A DNA stretch of 64,000 bases from Acidobacteriota bacterium (GCA_019347945.1 JAHWKK010000007.1:62001-126000), one strand, 5' to 3'. Positions 18,419 to 27,878 are shown, numbered from the stretch's first letter. The notes: generated from the letters alone by a model not told the origin. A program made the numbers and translations.

Positions 18419-21172
18419 GTGCCCACAATGATCGCAACGAAGGACGGAGAACAGACGCTGCTCGTGACGTGGCCGATTCTATTCGGCTTCGTTCTGGTGC
18501 TGCTCCGGGTGATCATCCTCGCCACATTCGGAGGCCGGGGGCTCGAGTCGATCGACTTTATCGGGCTGCTGATCGGACTCGCGGGCCAGATCGCTTTCGG
18601 GTTGTTGCTGGTCCTGCCGCTCCATTTGCTTCGAGCTTCCTCCTTCCGATGGCTGATTCATCTCGGTACGCTGCTGGTCGTTTTCGTCAACGTTGCGGCG
18701 TTTCATTTCGAGGCGGTTTTCGGAAGGCTTCCGGGAGTCGATCTCCTCTATTACCTGCGTGAAGCAACGCATCTCCTTTCCTCGATTGCGGCGAATGCGC
18801 CTTTGGCGGCGGTCGCCCTCGAGGTGGGGGTGGCAACCGCGATTCTCATCCTCGACGCCGAGGCGCTATCGCGAGGAAATATCGAGGGAAAAGTCGCGTG
18901 GCGACGCCGGCTGCTGCGGGTTGCTGCCGCAATATGTGTCGTTTCGGCTGCCCTGACCGCCGTGGTTCATGCCTTCCCTTCGGTCGTGCCGTCTCGGATG
19001 TCCAGCGAGAGCCGCGTGCCGATTTTCCGAGCGATCCAGACCTGGCAGCTCCGGAGCACGGTGAAGATGGCAGGGGAGGATCTGCAGCGGGCCGACGTCC
19101 TGGCTTTTCAGCGGCTCCTCGGACATCGCGCGCCATTCGGTGGAGTCGACCAGCGCTATCCGCTCTGTGCGACGACGCCTCGGAATCCTCAGCGCACGGG
19201 AAACGATCGAAGTGCGATCCTGCTGGTTCTCGAGAGCGTCGGGCTCGAGGAGATGAAGATGGTTCATCGCGGCGAGCTCGTCATGCCCGCGCTCAACCGG
19301 ATCCGGTCGGAGTCGGTCTCCTTCGAACGATTCAAGGCATCGGGAAGCAAGAGCGTCCAGGCGATGCCGGCTCTCTTCGCGGGCGTGCCGCCCCAGCCGG
19401 CTCAACACCTTCTGTGGAGGCGGCCACTGAACAATCTCGACGGTTTTCCCCGGATCCTGAAAGGGAAAGGGTACGAAACGTCCTATTTTCACGGCGGTGA
19501 TCTGTCGTTCGAGCAGCAGCGGACATTTCTCCAGATGGTCGGCTTCGAGGAGCTCTTCGAATATGACGTATCGGCGGGGCATCCATTTCTCGGATGGGGA
19601 CACTCGGATGATGTGACCTTCGCGGAGCTCAGGCGATGGATCTCGGGGCGAAGAGAGGACGGATCGACTGCACCCTGGTTCGCGACGCTGTTCACGCTGA
19701 CGACGCATGATCCCTATATTCTCCCGCCCGAAAGGGAGCACGTCTTCGAAGGTGAAGGGGATCGGGCTCGATTCATCGAGACTCTGAGGTTTCTCGACGA
19801 GCAGCTCGGCTCGTTCTACGAGTGGTTTCTCGAGAACGAAGCTCCGCGCGGGACGCTGCTCCTGGTGACCTCGGATCACGCACCGCATCTCGAAGGAGAA
19901 CGGCACGTGGAAGATCACGAGGTCACGCGATTCGACGTTCCACTCCTGATTCATGGCGAGGGACTTCCAGCGGGACGGACGTTCGACCGGCTCGGCGCGC
20001 ATTTCGATCTTCCTGCGACGCTGCTGGGGCTGCTCGATCTTTCGCCCGGACCTTGCGACCAGGGTCTCGATCTGCTCGTCCCTTCGTCGGAGTGGCCCGA
20101 TGAGCGGATCGTCTACGCAGTGACGGGCGACAACGCCGAAGAGTTCCACGTATGGTTTTCGGATGCTGCAGTGCGGCTCGATCTGATCACGAAACGGGTA
20201 TCGGTTCAGCTCTACGGCGAGCCCGCGGCGGATGATCTCGATCGTCATTCGCGCGCTGCCGTCGGGATCTGGGAACTGGCGAGCCGCATCAGCAGTCACC
20301 TCACGCAAAGCGACGGATTTGCGCCCGCCCCCCGCGCCGCGAGGAGCGAGGTCTCCCCGATTCCCCCGGTCGCACGTCCGCGGTTCGTCGCTCACCGCGG
20401 CCAGAGCCGGGGGGAGGAACCGCCGGAGAAGCAGAACAGGATCGAGACGATCGAGCTGGCGATCGCCGACGGATTCGAATGGGTCGAGGTCGATGTGAAC
20501 CTCACGGCCGATGGCCACCTCGTGCTCGTTCACGACACCGTCATCCGTGAGGCGCCAGGCGTGATGCGAGCCGTCTCGTCGATGACGCTCGAAGAGCTTC
20601 GCGGCCTTCCGGGCTATGAGAACGTCGTCACCCTCGAACAGGTGCTTGCGGAGCTCGGAGAGAAGGTGAATTTCCTGGTTGAGGTCAAGCCGCAGGGGAG
20701 CTCGCTGCTCGAGAACGAAAAGATCGCCCTCAGAGCCTCCGCCGTCGTCGCCCGCCGCACCCCGGGAAAAGAGATCGTCATGGACAGCTTCTCACCGCTG
20801 ATTGCCAGCACGCTCGCCCGCCAGTGCCGCTGCGAAGTCGGCATCGACGCTTCGGGAGACCGGCCGATCGACTCGCGGTGGGTCGACGAGGCTTCTCGCA
20901 ACGGACTTTCGTGGCTTTACGTCGACCACAGGCGATCCTCGCCCGAGCTCATCCGGTACGCCCACGAGCAAGGTCTTCGAGTCCTGGTTTATACGGTCAA
21001 CTCACTCGCTGAGATCGAGCACTTGCGCCGGGAGTGGCCCGACGCCATCATCACGGATACGGCGGAGCTGATGAGTGCGTGGGAGACGAGGGAGGCTGTC
21101 AGTCCTTCCGACGCCGGAAGTCGAGGTATTTCTGAAGGCTCGGAAGAAGCACAGCGGCGAGTGCGATCTTGA
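18419..21172 (+). CDS. Membrane LtaS-like phosphoglycerol transferase fused to a glycerophosphodiester phosphodiesterase
   Basis: Five membrane segments lie within residues 15-185. They are followed by an alkaline-phosphatase/sulfatase-fold domain of the LtaS/OpgB type (about 260-600) with SGSKS at the nucleophile position, FHGGD, GWGHSDD, THDPY and TSDHAP. From about residue 655 to 900 a GDPD domain follows, with AHRG, WVEVDVNL, LVHD, VEVKPQG and TDTAELM. Both catalytic domains should face the periplasm. The first could transfer glycerophosphate from phosphatidylglycerol and the second could cleave glycerophosphodiesters; the combined role is unknown. The start is uncertain: GTG 18419 or ATG 18428. 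The 3' end overlaps the convergent bioY gene by 74 bases. Confidence 0.85.
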   Translation: MPTMIATKDGEQTLLVTWPILFGFVLVLLRVIILATFGGRGLESIDFIGLLIGLAGQIAFGLLLVLPLHLLRASSFRWLIHLGTLLVVFVNVAAFHFEAVFGRLPGVDLLYYLREATHLLSSIAANAPLAAVALEVGVATAILILDAEALSRGNIEGKVAWRRRLLRVAAAICVVSAALTAVVHAFPSVVPSRMSSESRVPIFRAIQTWQLRSTVKMAGEDLQRADVLAFQRLLGHRAPFGGVDQRYPLCATTPRNPQRTGNDRSAILLVLESVGLEEMKMVHRGELVMPALNRIRSESVSFERFKASGSKSVQAMPALFAGVPPQPAQHLLWRRPLNNLDGFPRILKGKGYETSYFHGGDLSFEQQRTFLQMVGFEELFEYDVSAGHPFLGWGHSDDVTFAELRRWISGRREDGSTAPWFATLFTLTTHDPYILPPEREHVFEGEGDRARFIETLRFLDEQLGSFYEWFLENEAPRGTLLLVTSDHAPHLEGERHVEDHEVTRFDVPLLIHGEGLPAGRTFDRLGAHFDLPATLLGLLDLSPGPCDQGLDLLVPSSEWPDERIVYAVTGDNAEEFHVWFSDAAVRLDLITKRVSVQLYGEPAADDLDRHSRAAVGIWELASRISSHLTQSDGFAPAPRAARSEVSPIPPVARPRFVAHRGQSRGEEPPEKQNRIETIELAIADGFEWVEVDVNLTADGHLVLVHDTVIREAPGVMRAVSSMTLEELRGLPGYENVVTLEQVLAELGEKVNFLVEVKPQGSSLLENEKIALRASAVVARRTPGKEIVMDSFSPLIASTLARQCRCEVGIDASGDRPIDSRWVDEASRNGLSWLYVDHRRSSPELIRYAHEQGLRVLVYTVNSLAEIEHLRREWPDAIITDTAELMSAWETREAVSPSDAGSRGISEGSEEAQRRVRS

Positions 21173-21698
21173 CCAGGTCTCCGGTGATGAACGGAGCGGT
21201 ACCCGCGAGAAACGCCTGTTTTGGCCCGAGCCCCATCATCGAGGCAAGCCACGACCATCCGAACAGGTGAATGATCGCGAGTCCGATGGTCATCATCGCG
21301 ACCGTTCGAAGGGGTGAGCCACTCCACCCTTTTTCCGAAAGCCGGCCCGTGACCCATGCGACGATCGGGTACGAGAGGAGATAACCTGCGGTCGGGCCGG
21401 CAACAAGCCAGAAGAGGCCGGCTTTTCCATTCGCGAACACCGGAAGACCGATGGCGCCCTCGAAAAGGTAGAGAGCTGCGGCGGCGAATCCTCGAGTCGA
21501 TCCGAGCAGCGCTCCGACCAGCAGGATCGCCATCGGCTGGAGCGTCATCGGAACGGGGGTGAACGGCAACGGAACCGCAACCTGCGCTGCCACCGCGATG
21601 ACGATCGAGGCACTGATGACGATCAGGAAGTCCCGGAACCGGGTATTTCCGGCGGTTGCGATGATCCAGGAGGGGAGGGTACGGGTCGGCTCGCTCAT
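21099..21698 (-). CDS. bioY: Biotin transporter BioY
   Basis: BioY is the substrate-binding S component of ECF-type biotin uptake. The 199-residue protein has six hydrophobic segments and the BioY marks PFTPVPMTLQPMAILLVGALLG, GAIGLPVFANGKAG and GPTAGYLLSYP. No EcfA or EcfT gene is adjacent, so it either works alone or shares an energising module. It starts 20 bases after the stop of the RND exporter gene and may be its distal operon partner. birA, which uses biotin, lies 6 kb away on the same strand. Confidence 0.93.
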   Translation of the reverse strand: MSEPTRTLPSWIIATAGNTRFRDFLIVISASIVIAVAAQVAVPLPFTPVPMTLQPMAILLVGALLGSTRGFAAAALYLFEGAIGLPVFANGKAGLFWLVAGPTAGYLLSYPIVAWVTGRLSEKGWSGSPLRTVAMMTIGLAIIHLFGWSWLASMMGLGPKQAFLAGTAPFITGDLVKIALAAVLLPSLQKYLDFRRRKD

Positions 21699-21717
21699 TT
21701 CGTCTCCACTGACCGCG

Positions 21718-24381
21718 TCATTCTACTGGTTTGGCTGCGGCCGGGCCAGTCGCGACCTCCTCCGGCCGGATAGCATGATCGACGAACATCGTCTTTTCGA
21801 CCTGTTCCGGATCGGGCTTGCGCTGGAGCACCAGGATCGCGGGCAGCAGGGTGATCGCTCCGAGCCCGCTGAGGCCGATCCCGAAGAATGATGCGTATCC
21901 GATCGAGCGAAGTCCTGGGTAATGTGAGAGCGCGAATGACCCGAATCCGATGATCGAGGTGAGCGCGGCCATCACGACGGCCTTCCCGGTGTCGCTCGCA
22001 TGAAGCGGGAACTCGTACGGATTCTCGAGATATCGCTGCACCATGTAGATCCCATAGTCGGTGCCGACTCCGACCAGCATGAGCCCGACGAAGATGTTCA
22101 TGAAATTGAAGTCGATGTCGAGCGCCGCCATCAGCCCGAGCATTCCGATGCAACCAGCCACGAATGGGACGAAGATCAGCAGAGCGCGGCGAACCGACCG
22201 GAATCCGAGCGACAGAAGAATCAGCACCATCACGAATCCGAGAAGCGTGGCGCGGAAAGCATCCGCCCTGACGATCTTCCTGAGGACGGCGCTCACGAGG
22301 TTCACGCCGGTCAGCGCTCTCTGATCGCCGCCGCGGCCGACGGCCATGAGGGATTCGGGAACCTCCCGCCCCCATACGCCGGTGGTCGGATAGATGTACG
22401 CGACCGACAGGAATCCTCCGTCGTCGATGCGCTGAATGAAGCGGCGGGAGAGTCGCTCGAGAGCGGGGTTGTCGACGTCGTCGATCGAGAGAGGTTCGGT
22501 CGGACGGAGCGCTTGGTCGAAGGAGTCGAGGAAGGGTTCCCAGACCCCCTCGCGAAAGCCGTTGGCGTCGGATGCGCTGAGGAAGGTGCGCCGGATGCGA
22601 TCCGGGTCGAACGCTCCCGTCTCATCGTTCTCGATCGTCGCGATCACCTGCTCCTGCTGGCTCCTGGGCGGGATGAACGTGGTGATCGCCTGGTAGGACC
22701 CGATCGTTCCGTCGGCGACCAGCGGATCGAGCTCCGCGGTCATCTCTGCGGTCTCCTCGAGCGTTTCCTGCAGGTTCTGGTCTCGTGTGACGAGCATCAT
22801 GAAGTCGAACGATGAGCCGAACTTCTCCGTAAGATACGTCTGCTCGAGAACTCCGCGATTGTCGCTGGCGCGAAGATTCTCGATGTTGTCGCTGAACTCG
22901 AGTCGAAAGCTCAGGATCGCCGCAATCACCAGAAAAATTGCCCAGGCGGCTACCACGAGGCGCGGCCGGGCGAGACTGAGCGCGATCAGTTTGTCCGATC
23001 CGAAGGTGTGCAGATAGAGCCTGGGAACCTTCTTCGAGCGGCCGTCCACCTGGACGATGAGCGCCGGAAGGACAAACGCGACGCAGAGAAAGAAGAAGAG
23101 AATTCCGGTTCCCGTAAGGAGACCGAGATGGGTCATTGCTCGGAAGTCCGTAACGAGAAAGCCGTAGAAAGTCGCCGCCGTCGTGATCGCGGCGATTACG
23201 ACACCAGGCAGCGTCGATCGGATCGTGTTGGTCAGAGCGATCGCCATCGGGCGGTCCGCGTTGCGCTCCTCGACGTATCTCTCGTAAAGGACGGTGATGA
23301 AGTCGATGCCGAGGCCGGCGAGCAGCGCAGCAAAGCCCGCGGCGGCCGACGAAAGGACTCCGAGTGCCAGACCGGCGAATCCGAACGTCATCACGATCGC
23401 GAGCGACATCGGGATTCCGGCATAAGCGATCGCCGATACCCGCCTGAATGCGTACGTGAAGAGCAGGAGAACGCCGAAGAAGGAGAAAAGAACGTTGGCG
23501 ATCACGTCTCCCTTGATGAGCTCCGCATCGTCGAATGCAATCGAATAGCCGCCGGTGTATGCGACGGCTGGCAGAGGAACGTCCGGCTGTTCGGCAGTGA
23601 ACCGGCCCAGCGCCCGTTCTTCGATCGCGTCTGCCTGTTCCATCATGCGTCGCGAAAAGCCCATATCCTGCGCGGGATGGTCAGGTTTGACGAGAATCAG
23701 CAGTGTCGAGTGATCGGACGAGAGGTAGTAGCCCGCGGTCGGGTCGATGTCGAAACCGCCTCCCGCCTTCTGAAATCTGTCGAGGAAGATCGGAAGGAGG
23801 TTCAGCGGATCGAGGGTGATGAGCTCCTTCATCGCGCCCGACTGAGGAGTCTGGAGGAGGGCCCGGTTGCGAGCCAGAGCAGATCTGATTGCCTCGTCGG
23901 TCAGCCGTGCGCGGACGAGCTCCAGTTCTTCCGGGCTCATCAGAAGCAACGCGTTCGGCAATACCTCACGAACGAGAGAGACGGGATCGGGAATCTCGAA
24001 CTCGACTGCTTCCACCATCGGAAGCGCCTGATACTGGCGCGCCATGTGGTCGACCAACGGTACGTAATTTTCCCATCCGGCGCCTTCCGGAAACTTCAGC
24101 ACGACGATGTGGTAGTCGATCGTACCGAGGTCGTCGAGGATCCTCCGGAACTCGTTGACCTCTTCGTTGTCGGGGATCATGTTGAGGATCTCCGGATCGA
24201 ACCTCAGATAGGATGCGGCAACGATGGCGCCCAGTCCGATGACTCCGGCGAGTACGAGAATCCTCGCGCTGTGTCGGAGGCAGAAGCTTGCTAGTCGATC
24301 GAAAACTTTGGGAATCAATTCGGTTATCCGTTCGAGAGGGCTCTGAGGAAATGAAGCGACCGTGTCCGGCCAGCCTGACAA
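21718..24381 (-). CDS. RND/MMPL-family exporter, hopanoid-transporter (HpnN) type
   Basis: The 887-residue protein has the two-fold RND layout. Helix 1 (about 40-62) precedes a large periplasmic loop. A block of five helices (about 275-435) follows, then a further helix near 470 and a second loop, then a final helix block (about 690-860). The order and length match the MMPL-like exporters that move hopanoids or other lipids to the outer membrane. No hopanoid synthesis gene is next to it, so the cargo is inferred only loosely. The true start may be an internal TTG at 24318, because the listed start overlaps the divergent lipoprotein gene. Confidence 0.82.
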   Translation of the reverse strand: MSGWPDTVASFPQSPLERITELIPKVFDRLASFCLRHSARILVLAGVIGLGAIVAASYLRFDPEILNMIPDNEEVNEFRRILDDLGTIDYHIVVLKFPEGAGWENYVPLVDHMARQYQALPMVEAVEFEIPDPVSLVREVLPNALLLMSPEELELVRARLTDEAIRSALARNRALLQTPQSGAMKELITLDPLNLLPIFLDRFQKAGGGFDIDPTAGYYLSSDHSTLLILVKPDHPAQDMGFSRRMMEQADAIEERALGRFTAEQPDVPLPAVAYTGGYSIAFDDAELIKGDVIANVLFSFFGVLLLFTYAFRRVSAIAYAGIPMSLAIVMTFGFAGLALGVLSSAAAGFAALLAGLGIDFITVLYERYVEERNADRPMAIALTNTIRSTLPGVVIAAITTAATFYGFLVTDFRAMTHLGLLTGTGILFFFLCVAFVLPALIVQVDGRSKKVPRLYLHTFGSDKLIALSLARPRLVVAAWAIFLVIAAILSFRLEFSDNIENLRASDNRGVLEQTYLTEKFGSSFDFMMLVTRDQNLQETLEETAEMTAELDPLVADGTIGSYQAITTFIPPRSQQEQVIATIENDETGAFDPDRIRRTFLSASDANGFREGVWEPFLDSFDQALRPTEPLSIDDVDNPALERLSRRFIQRIDDGGFLSVAYIYPTTGVWGREVPESLMAVGRGGDQRALTGVNLVSAVLRKIVRADAFRATLLGFVMVLILLSLGFRSVRRALLIFVPFVAGCIGMLGLMAALDIDFNFMNIFVGLMLVGVGTDYGIYMVQRYLENPYEFPLHASDTGKAVVMAALTSIIGFGSFALSHYPGLRSIGYASFFGIGLSGLGAITLLPAILVLQRKPDPEQVEKTMFVDHAIRPEEVATGPAAAKPVE

Positions 24382-24980
24382 CGAATCGTGCGGGAGGTCT
24401 CTTCCTGGGCCTTCTTCTGTTCCTTGCTGCCTGTTCGGGGGAGAGAGTCGAGCCGGAGCTTACCGCATCGATCGCCGAGCGGGTGATCATGGGATCGGTC
24501 CATGACTCCGAACCGGTCTATGCGGAAGTTCCGCGCAGGGTGAGCTGGAGTCCGCGTTCTCCCCGTGACGACTTCGACGGACTTTCCATCACGACGCTCG
24601 AAAAGATGGAGGATGCCGGGCTCGTCGTATTGACTCGAACCGGCACCTCCGAGGAAGGATCGCTCGAGGCGGAGCTCACCGGTTCCGGTCGCGAGATTCT
24701 CGGGCTCGTTCCGAGTGCGAGGGGAGAGGCGCTGCGAGGGCGCATTGCAAAGAGGGTCTTCGACGGTGTGCGCGCCTTCGAGCGCCATCCAGAGCGGCCC
24801 GATGTCGGAAGGGCCGAGCTCGTCTGGCACTATGAGGACCCGACGCCTCTTCATGCGATCTTCGACACGAAGCCAGACAAACAGATCGGCCGGCCATTCA
24901 GCTCGGTGGTTGCGATTCACCGAGAGGGGGGGATCTGGCGAGCCGAGGTCGTGGTCGGCCGGCAACCTTCAGGGCCTTAA
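24351..24980 (+). CDS. Putative lipoprotein of unknown function
   Basis: ATG at 24351, just after TGAGGA, gives a signal sequence with a good lipobox (GLFLGLLLFLAAC), so the mature protein should be anchored in a membrane. The remaining 180 residues are mostly polar. They contain WHYEDPTPLHAIFD and a C-terminal beta-like stretch (VVAIHREGGIWRAEVVVG), but I recognise no family. It reads divergently from the RND exporter with overlapping 5' ends and converges on rpiA with a 12-base overlap. Confidence 0.65.
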   Translation: MKRPCPASLTTNRAGGLFLGLLLFLAACSGERVEPELTASIAERVIMGSVHDSEPVYAEVPRRVSWSPRSPRDDFDGLSITTLEKMEDAGLVVLTRTGTSEEGSLEAELTGSGREILGLVPSARGEALRGRIAKRVFDGVRAFERHPERPDVGRAELVWHYEDPTPLHAIFDTKPDKQIGRPFSSVVAIHREGGIWRAEVVVGRQPSGP

Positions 24981-25658
24981 CATCTTCCGGATCCCGCTTT
25001 CCGACGCGATCAGGGCGTCAGTGGCTTCCTTTCCGAAGTAGCCGGTCTCGACGACCCCCGCGACGTGGCGGAGCCGGTCCGCGATTTCGCCCGCGTCCTC
25101 CGCGCCAATCCGGATGTCGAGAATGATGTGACCCTCGTCGGTGATGAAGGGATCGCCGCCGGAGCCTTTGCGCAGCGAAGGAGCGAATCCCCATAGCTCG
25201 AAGAGACTCTCGAGCCTGCCGTGTGCGAATCGTACGACCTCGACGGGCAGCACTCCTCGGCCGAGCCTTTCGACCAGCTTCGAGTCGTCCGCGATCACGA
25301 CCATGCGTTCGCTCGCCTGCGCCACGATCTTCTCGCGAAGCAGCGCACCGCCGAGTCCCTTGATGAGACGGAGCTCGGGATCGATCTCGTCGGCGCCGTC
25401 GACCGTGATCGAGAGTGACCCGAGCGACCCGAGATCTGTGCACTCGATTCCCAGACTCCTCGCGAGCGCCTCGGTTCGGTTCGAAGTCGCGGTGCAGTGA
25501 ATGTTCTCGATCTCCCCCGCCTCGATTCGCTTGGCGAGAGCCTCGACGAAGAGCTCGGCGGTGGACCCGGTTCCGAGCCCGACACGCATGCCGGACTCGA
25601 TCAGCGCGGCCGCCGCAACCGCGGCGTCCCTCTTGATCCGGGAGCGGTCAGTACCCAC
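24969..25658 (-). CDS. rpiA: Ribose-5-phosphate isomerase A
   Basis: It interconverts ribose 5-phosphate and ribulose 5-phosphate in the pentose phosphate pathway. The 229-residue protein has GLGTGSTAE, TVDGADEID and KGLGGALLREK, which hold the catalytic Asp and Lys. The start is GTG at 25658, inside the end of the ggt gene (11-base overlap). It is the last gene of the valS-birA-coaX-ggt-rpiA operon. Confidence 0.95.
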   Translation of the reverse strand: MGTDRSRIKRDAAVAAAALIESGMRVGLGTGSTAELFVEALAKRIEAGEIENIHCTATSNRTEALARSLGIECTDLGSLGSLSITVDGADEIDPELRLIKGLGGALLREKIVAQASERMVVIADDSKLVERLGRGVLPVEVVRFAHGRLESLFELWGFAPSLRKGSGGDPFITDEGHIILDIRIGAEDAGEIADRLRHVAGVVETGYFGKEATDALIASESGIRKMLRP

Positions 25659-27075
25659 CGGCGGCTCCTTCCCCTCGAGGGTCGGCCAGCGCGAGAATCG
25701 ACCCCTCTCCGGACCAGACCAGAAGATTGATCGCTTCGAACGGGTCTTCGGAGGGGAGTGCCCCCAGCCCGAGCCGGTTCAGCTCATCGACCGTTTCGAT
25801 TGGAACGAGCTCCCTTTCGTACATGAGCTGTCCGAGGTCGAGATCCCAGTGGAACCGCGGAGCCGCCACGGCTTCGGATGGCGCAACCCCCCGTACCAGA
25901 GAGAAAAGGATCGTGACCATCGTTTGAAGCCCGTGTGCGGCATCGCCGGCACCGCCGGCGACCCATGGCGCCCCTGCGTCGAGAATGATCATCGGAAGAG
26001 TCCACAGCGGCTTCGATGTGGAGTCGATCGTGCTGATCGAAAGACCGCGAAAAGGATCAATGGCCGACTCCGTTCGTCGCGCGCACACGCAGGTGACGAT
26101 ATCTCCCCTCGAATCGGTGACCACGATCGTCGACGATTCGATCAGTGCAGTGCCGGCCATAGGTGCAATCACGGAGTCGCGGCGCTCGACGCCCCGGCGA
26201 GCCTCGGCGAGGTGCTCGCTGGAGAGCAAGGTCGCGACCGGAACGCGCGAGGTCGCCTGAGGTCCGGGATTCGCCGAGGCATTGTCCCGCATCGCGGCCG
26301 CGGTCGCTTTGGCGACCAGATGAGTGAATCTGGTCGAGCGAGGATCGAGCCCGAGATCGAATCCCGCCATGATTCCGAGGGTTTCCGCGAAGACGAGACC
26401 GCCGCCCCCCGGGGGGAGAACCGACCAGACCTCGTAACTGCCGTAGTCGATCCGGATCGGCGCCTCCCAGCTCGTCGATGATTCATCGAAATCCCGCCGG
26501 GCGAGGGCGATTTTCTGTGTGGCCGACCATCCGAGGAGCCTTTCTTTCATGGCGTTTCGGCCACGGCCGGTGCGGTCTTTCGAGATGGAATCGAGCAGAC
26601 TTGCCAGCTCTTCGAGTCGCTGTTCGGATGCGATGTTCAGCGCCGGCTGCAGCAGAGTCTGCCAGTCGAGCCGGCCGAACTTCTCTTGAAGAATCGCGAG
26701 GCCGTCGAGAAAGCGCGGAACGACGACCCTGTTCGAATAGCCGGATCCCTCGGGATCGAATTGAGGATTCGAAGGCTCGCCGAGGAAGTTGAGGGCGCGA
26801 ATCAGTCCGGTGTCGCGCTCGTAATGGAGCGACACACCGCCCCCGCCGAGGTTGCAGGCCTGGCCATCGAGCGCCGCGAGAACGAATGCCGCGGCGACCG
26901 CACCGTCCGCCGCGGACCCCCCCTGCCGAAGGACCTGGAGGGCGGCGCTGGTGGCGTGACGGGAATCGGTCACCACGGCGGCGTCGGTGCTGACCACCTG
27001 CGCCGCAAAAGCGGGGGAGCTGAAGAGTGCCACGGCAGCCATCATGAAGATCGGCCGGAAACGGTGAGCTCTCAC
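25648..27075 (-). CDS. Divergent gamma-glutamyltransferase-like protein
   Basis: The 475-residue protein has a signal peptide (FMMAAVALFSSPAFAA) and the layout of Ntn-hydrolase gamma-glutamyltransferases: RQGGSAADGAVAAAFVLA at the N-terminus, a central PPGGGGLVFAE segment, and PRGEGAAGGY at the C-terminus. The processing and nucleophile site, normally TTH, appears to be SST in IESSTIVVTDSRGD (about residue 310). The protein is some 70 residues shorter than typical enzymes. It may use Ser as nucleophile or be inactive. The start is GTG at 27075, overlapping coaX by four bases. Confidence 0.78.
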   Translation of the reverse strand: MRAHRFRPIFMMAAVALFSSPAFAAQVVSTDAAVVTDSRHATSAALQVLRQGGSAADGAVAAAFVLAALDGQACNLGGGGVSLHYERDTGLIRALNFLGEPSNPQFDPEGSGYSNRVVVPRFLDGLAILQEKFGRLDWQTLLQPALNIASEQRLEELASLLDSISKDRTGRGRNAMKERLLGWSATQKIALARRDFDESSTSWEAPIRIDYGSYEVWSVLPPGGGGLVFAETLGIMAGFDLGLDPRSTRFTHLVAKATAAAMRDNASANPGPQATSRVPVATLLSSEHLAEARRGVERRDSVIAPMAGTALIESSTIVVTDSRGDIVTCVCARRTESAIDPFRGLSISTIDSTSKPLWTLPMIILDAGAPWVAGGAGDAAHGLQTMVTILFSLVRGVAPSEAVAAPRFHWDLDLGQLMYERELVPIETVDELNRLGLGALPSEDPFEAINLLVWSGEGSILALADPRGEGAAGGY

Positions 27076-27878
27076 TTCGGTGCTCCTTTTGCCGGCCGGC
27101 CACGCCTTCTGTTCGGGCCTTGATTGCGCTCCCAGATCAGTTTCAGACCCTTCAGCGTCAACTCCGGATCGACCTTCTGGATGAAGCGGCTGTCGGAGGA
27201 GAAGTCCGAAGCGACGCCGCCCGTCGCGACGATCGCCTCGACCTTCCCGATTTCGGAGACGATTCGTTCGAGAATGCCGTCGACGAGTCCGAGATAGCCG
27301 AAATACATTCCCGACTGCATGCTCGTCACGGTGCTCGTTCCGATCAGCTGGTCCGGCCGGCGGAACTCCACGCGGGGAAGTCTCGCGGCGCGGGCGAAGA
27401 GCGCTTCGAACGAAATGTTGGGACCCGGGGCGATGATCCCGCCCCGGTAATCGCCCTCCGCCGAGACGATGTCGAAAGTGGTCGCCGTTCCGAAATCGAC
27501 GGCGATCGACGGACCGCCGTACTCGTGCCAGAGAGCGACGGCATTGACGATCCTGTCCGCTCCGAGCTCGAGAGGATTCTCGGTCTTGATGGCGATACCG
27601 GTGCGGATGCCGGGCCGCACGAAGAACGCTTCGAGCCCGAAGAACTTCTGCAGCATCGATTCGATGATCCCGTCGACCGGGGGAACGACCGAACTGACGA
27701 TTGCCCCGCTGACTCCGTCGGCGAGATCGGCGAGAAGCTGCCGGGTCAGGATGCCGTACTCGTCGACGGTCCGATCGCGCACGGTCGCCAGCCGATGCGA
27801 CCGGAGCAGCTCGTCACCCCTCCATACACCGACAACGATGTTGGTGTTACCGACATCGATGACGAGGAGATCGCCCAT
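27072..27878 (-). CDS. coaX: Type III pantothenate kinase
   Basis: This enzyme phosphorylates pantothenate in the first step of coenzyme A synthesis. The 268-residue protein starts [18 protein letters not shown], with the phosphate-1 motif DVGNTN. It continues with PLELGADRIVNAVA and VDFGTATTFD (phosphate-2), GGIIAPG and ATGG. ATG at 27878 overlaps the birA stop by one base; the longer frame upstream is inside birA and is rejected. birA-coaX adjacency is common in bacteria. Confidence 0.95.
   Translation of the reverse strand: MGDLLVIDVGNTNIVVGVWRGDELLRSHRLATVRDRTVDEYGILTRQLLADLADGVSGAIVSSVVPPVDGIIESMLQKFFGLEAFFVRPGIRTGIAIKTENPLELGADRIVNAVALWHEYGGPSIAVDFGTATTFDIVSAEGDYRGGIIAPGPNISFEALFARAARLPRVEFRRPDQLIGTSTVTSMQSGMYFGYLGLVDGILERIVSEIGKVEAIVATGGVASDFSSDSRFIQKVDPELTLKGLKLIWERNQGPNRRRGRPAKGAPK

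Noticed and set aside
23008-24294. Long plus-strand frame inside the RND exporter gene
   Set aside because: Composition is typical of an antisense shadow and no motif is present; the minus-strand protein has regular membrane helices.
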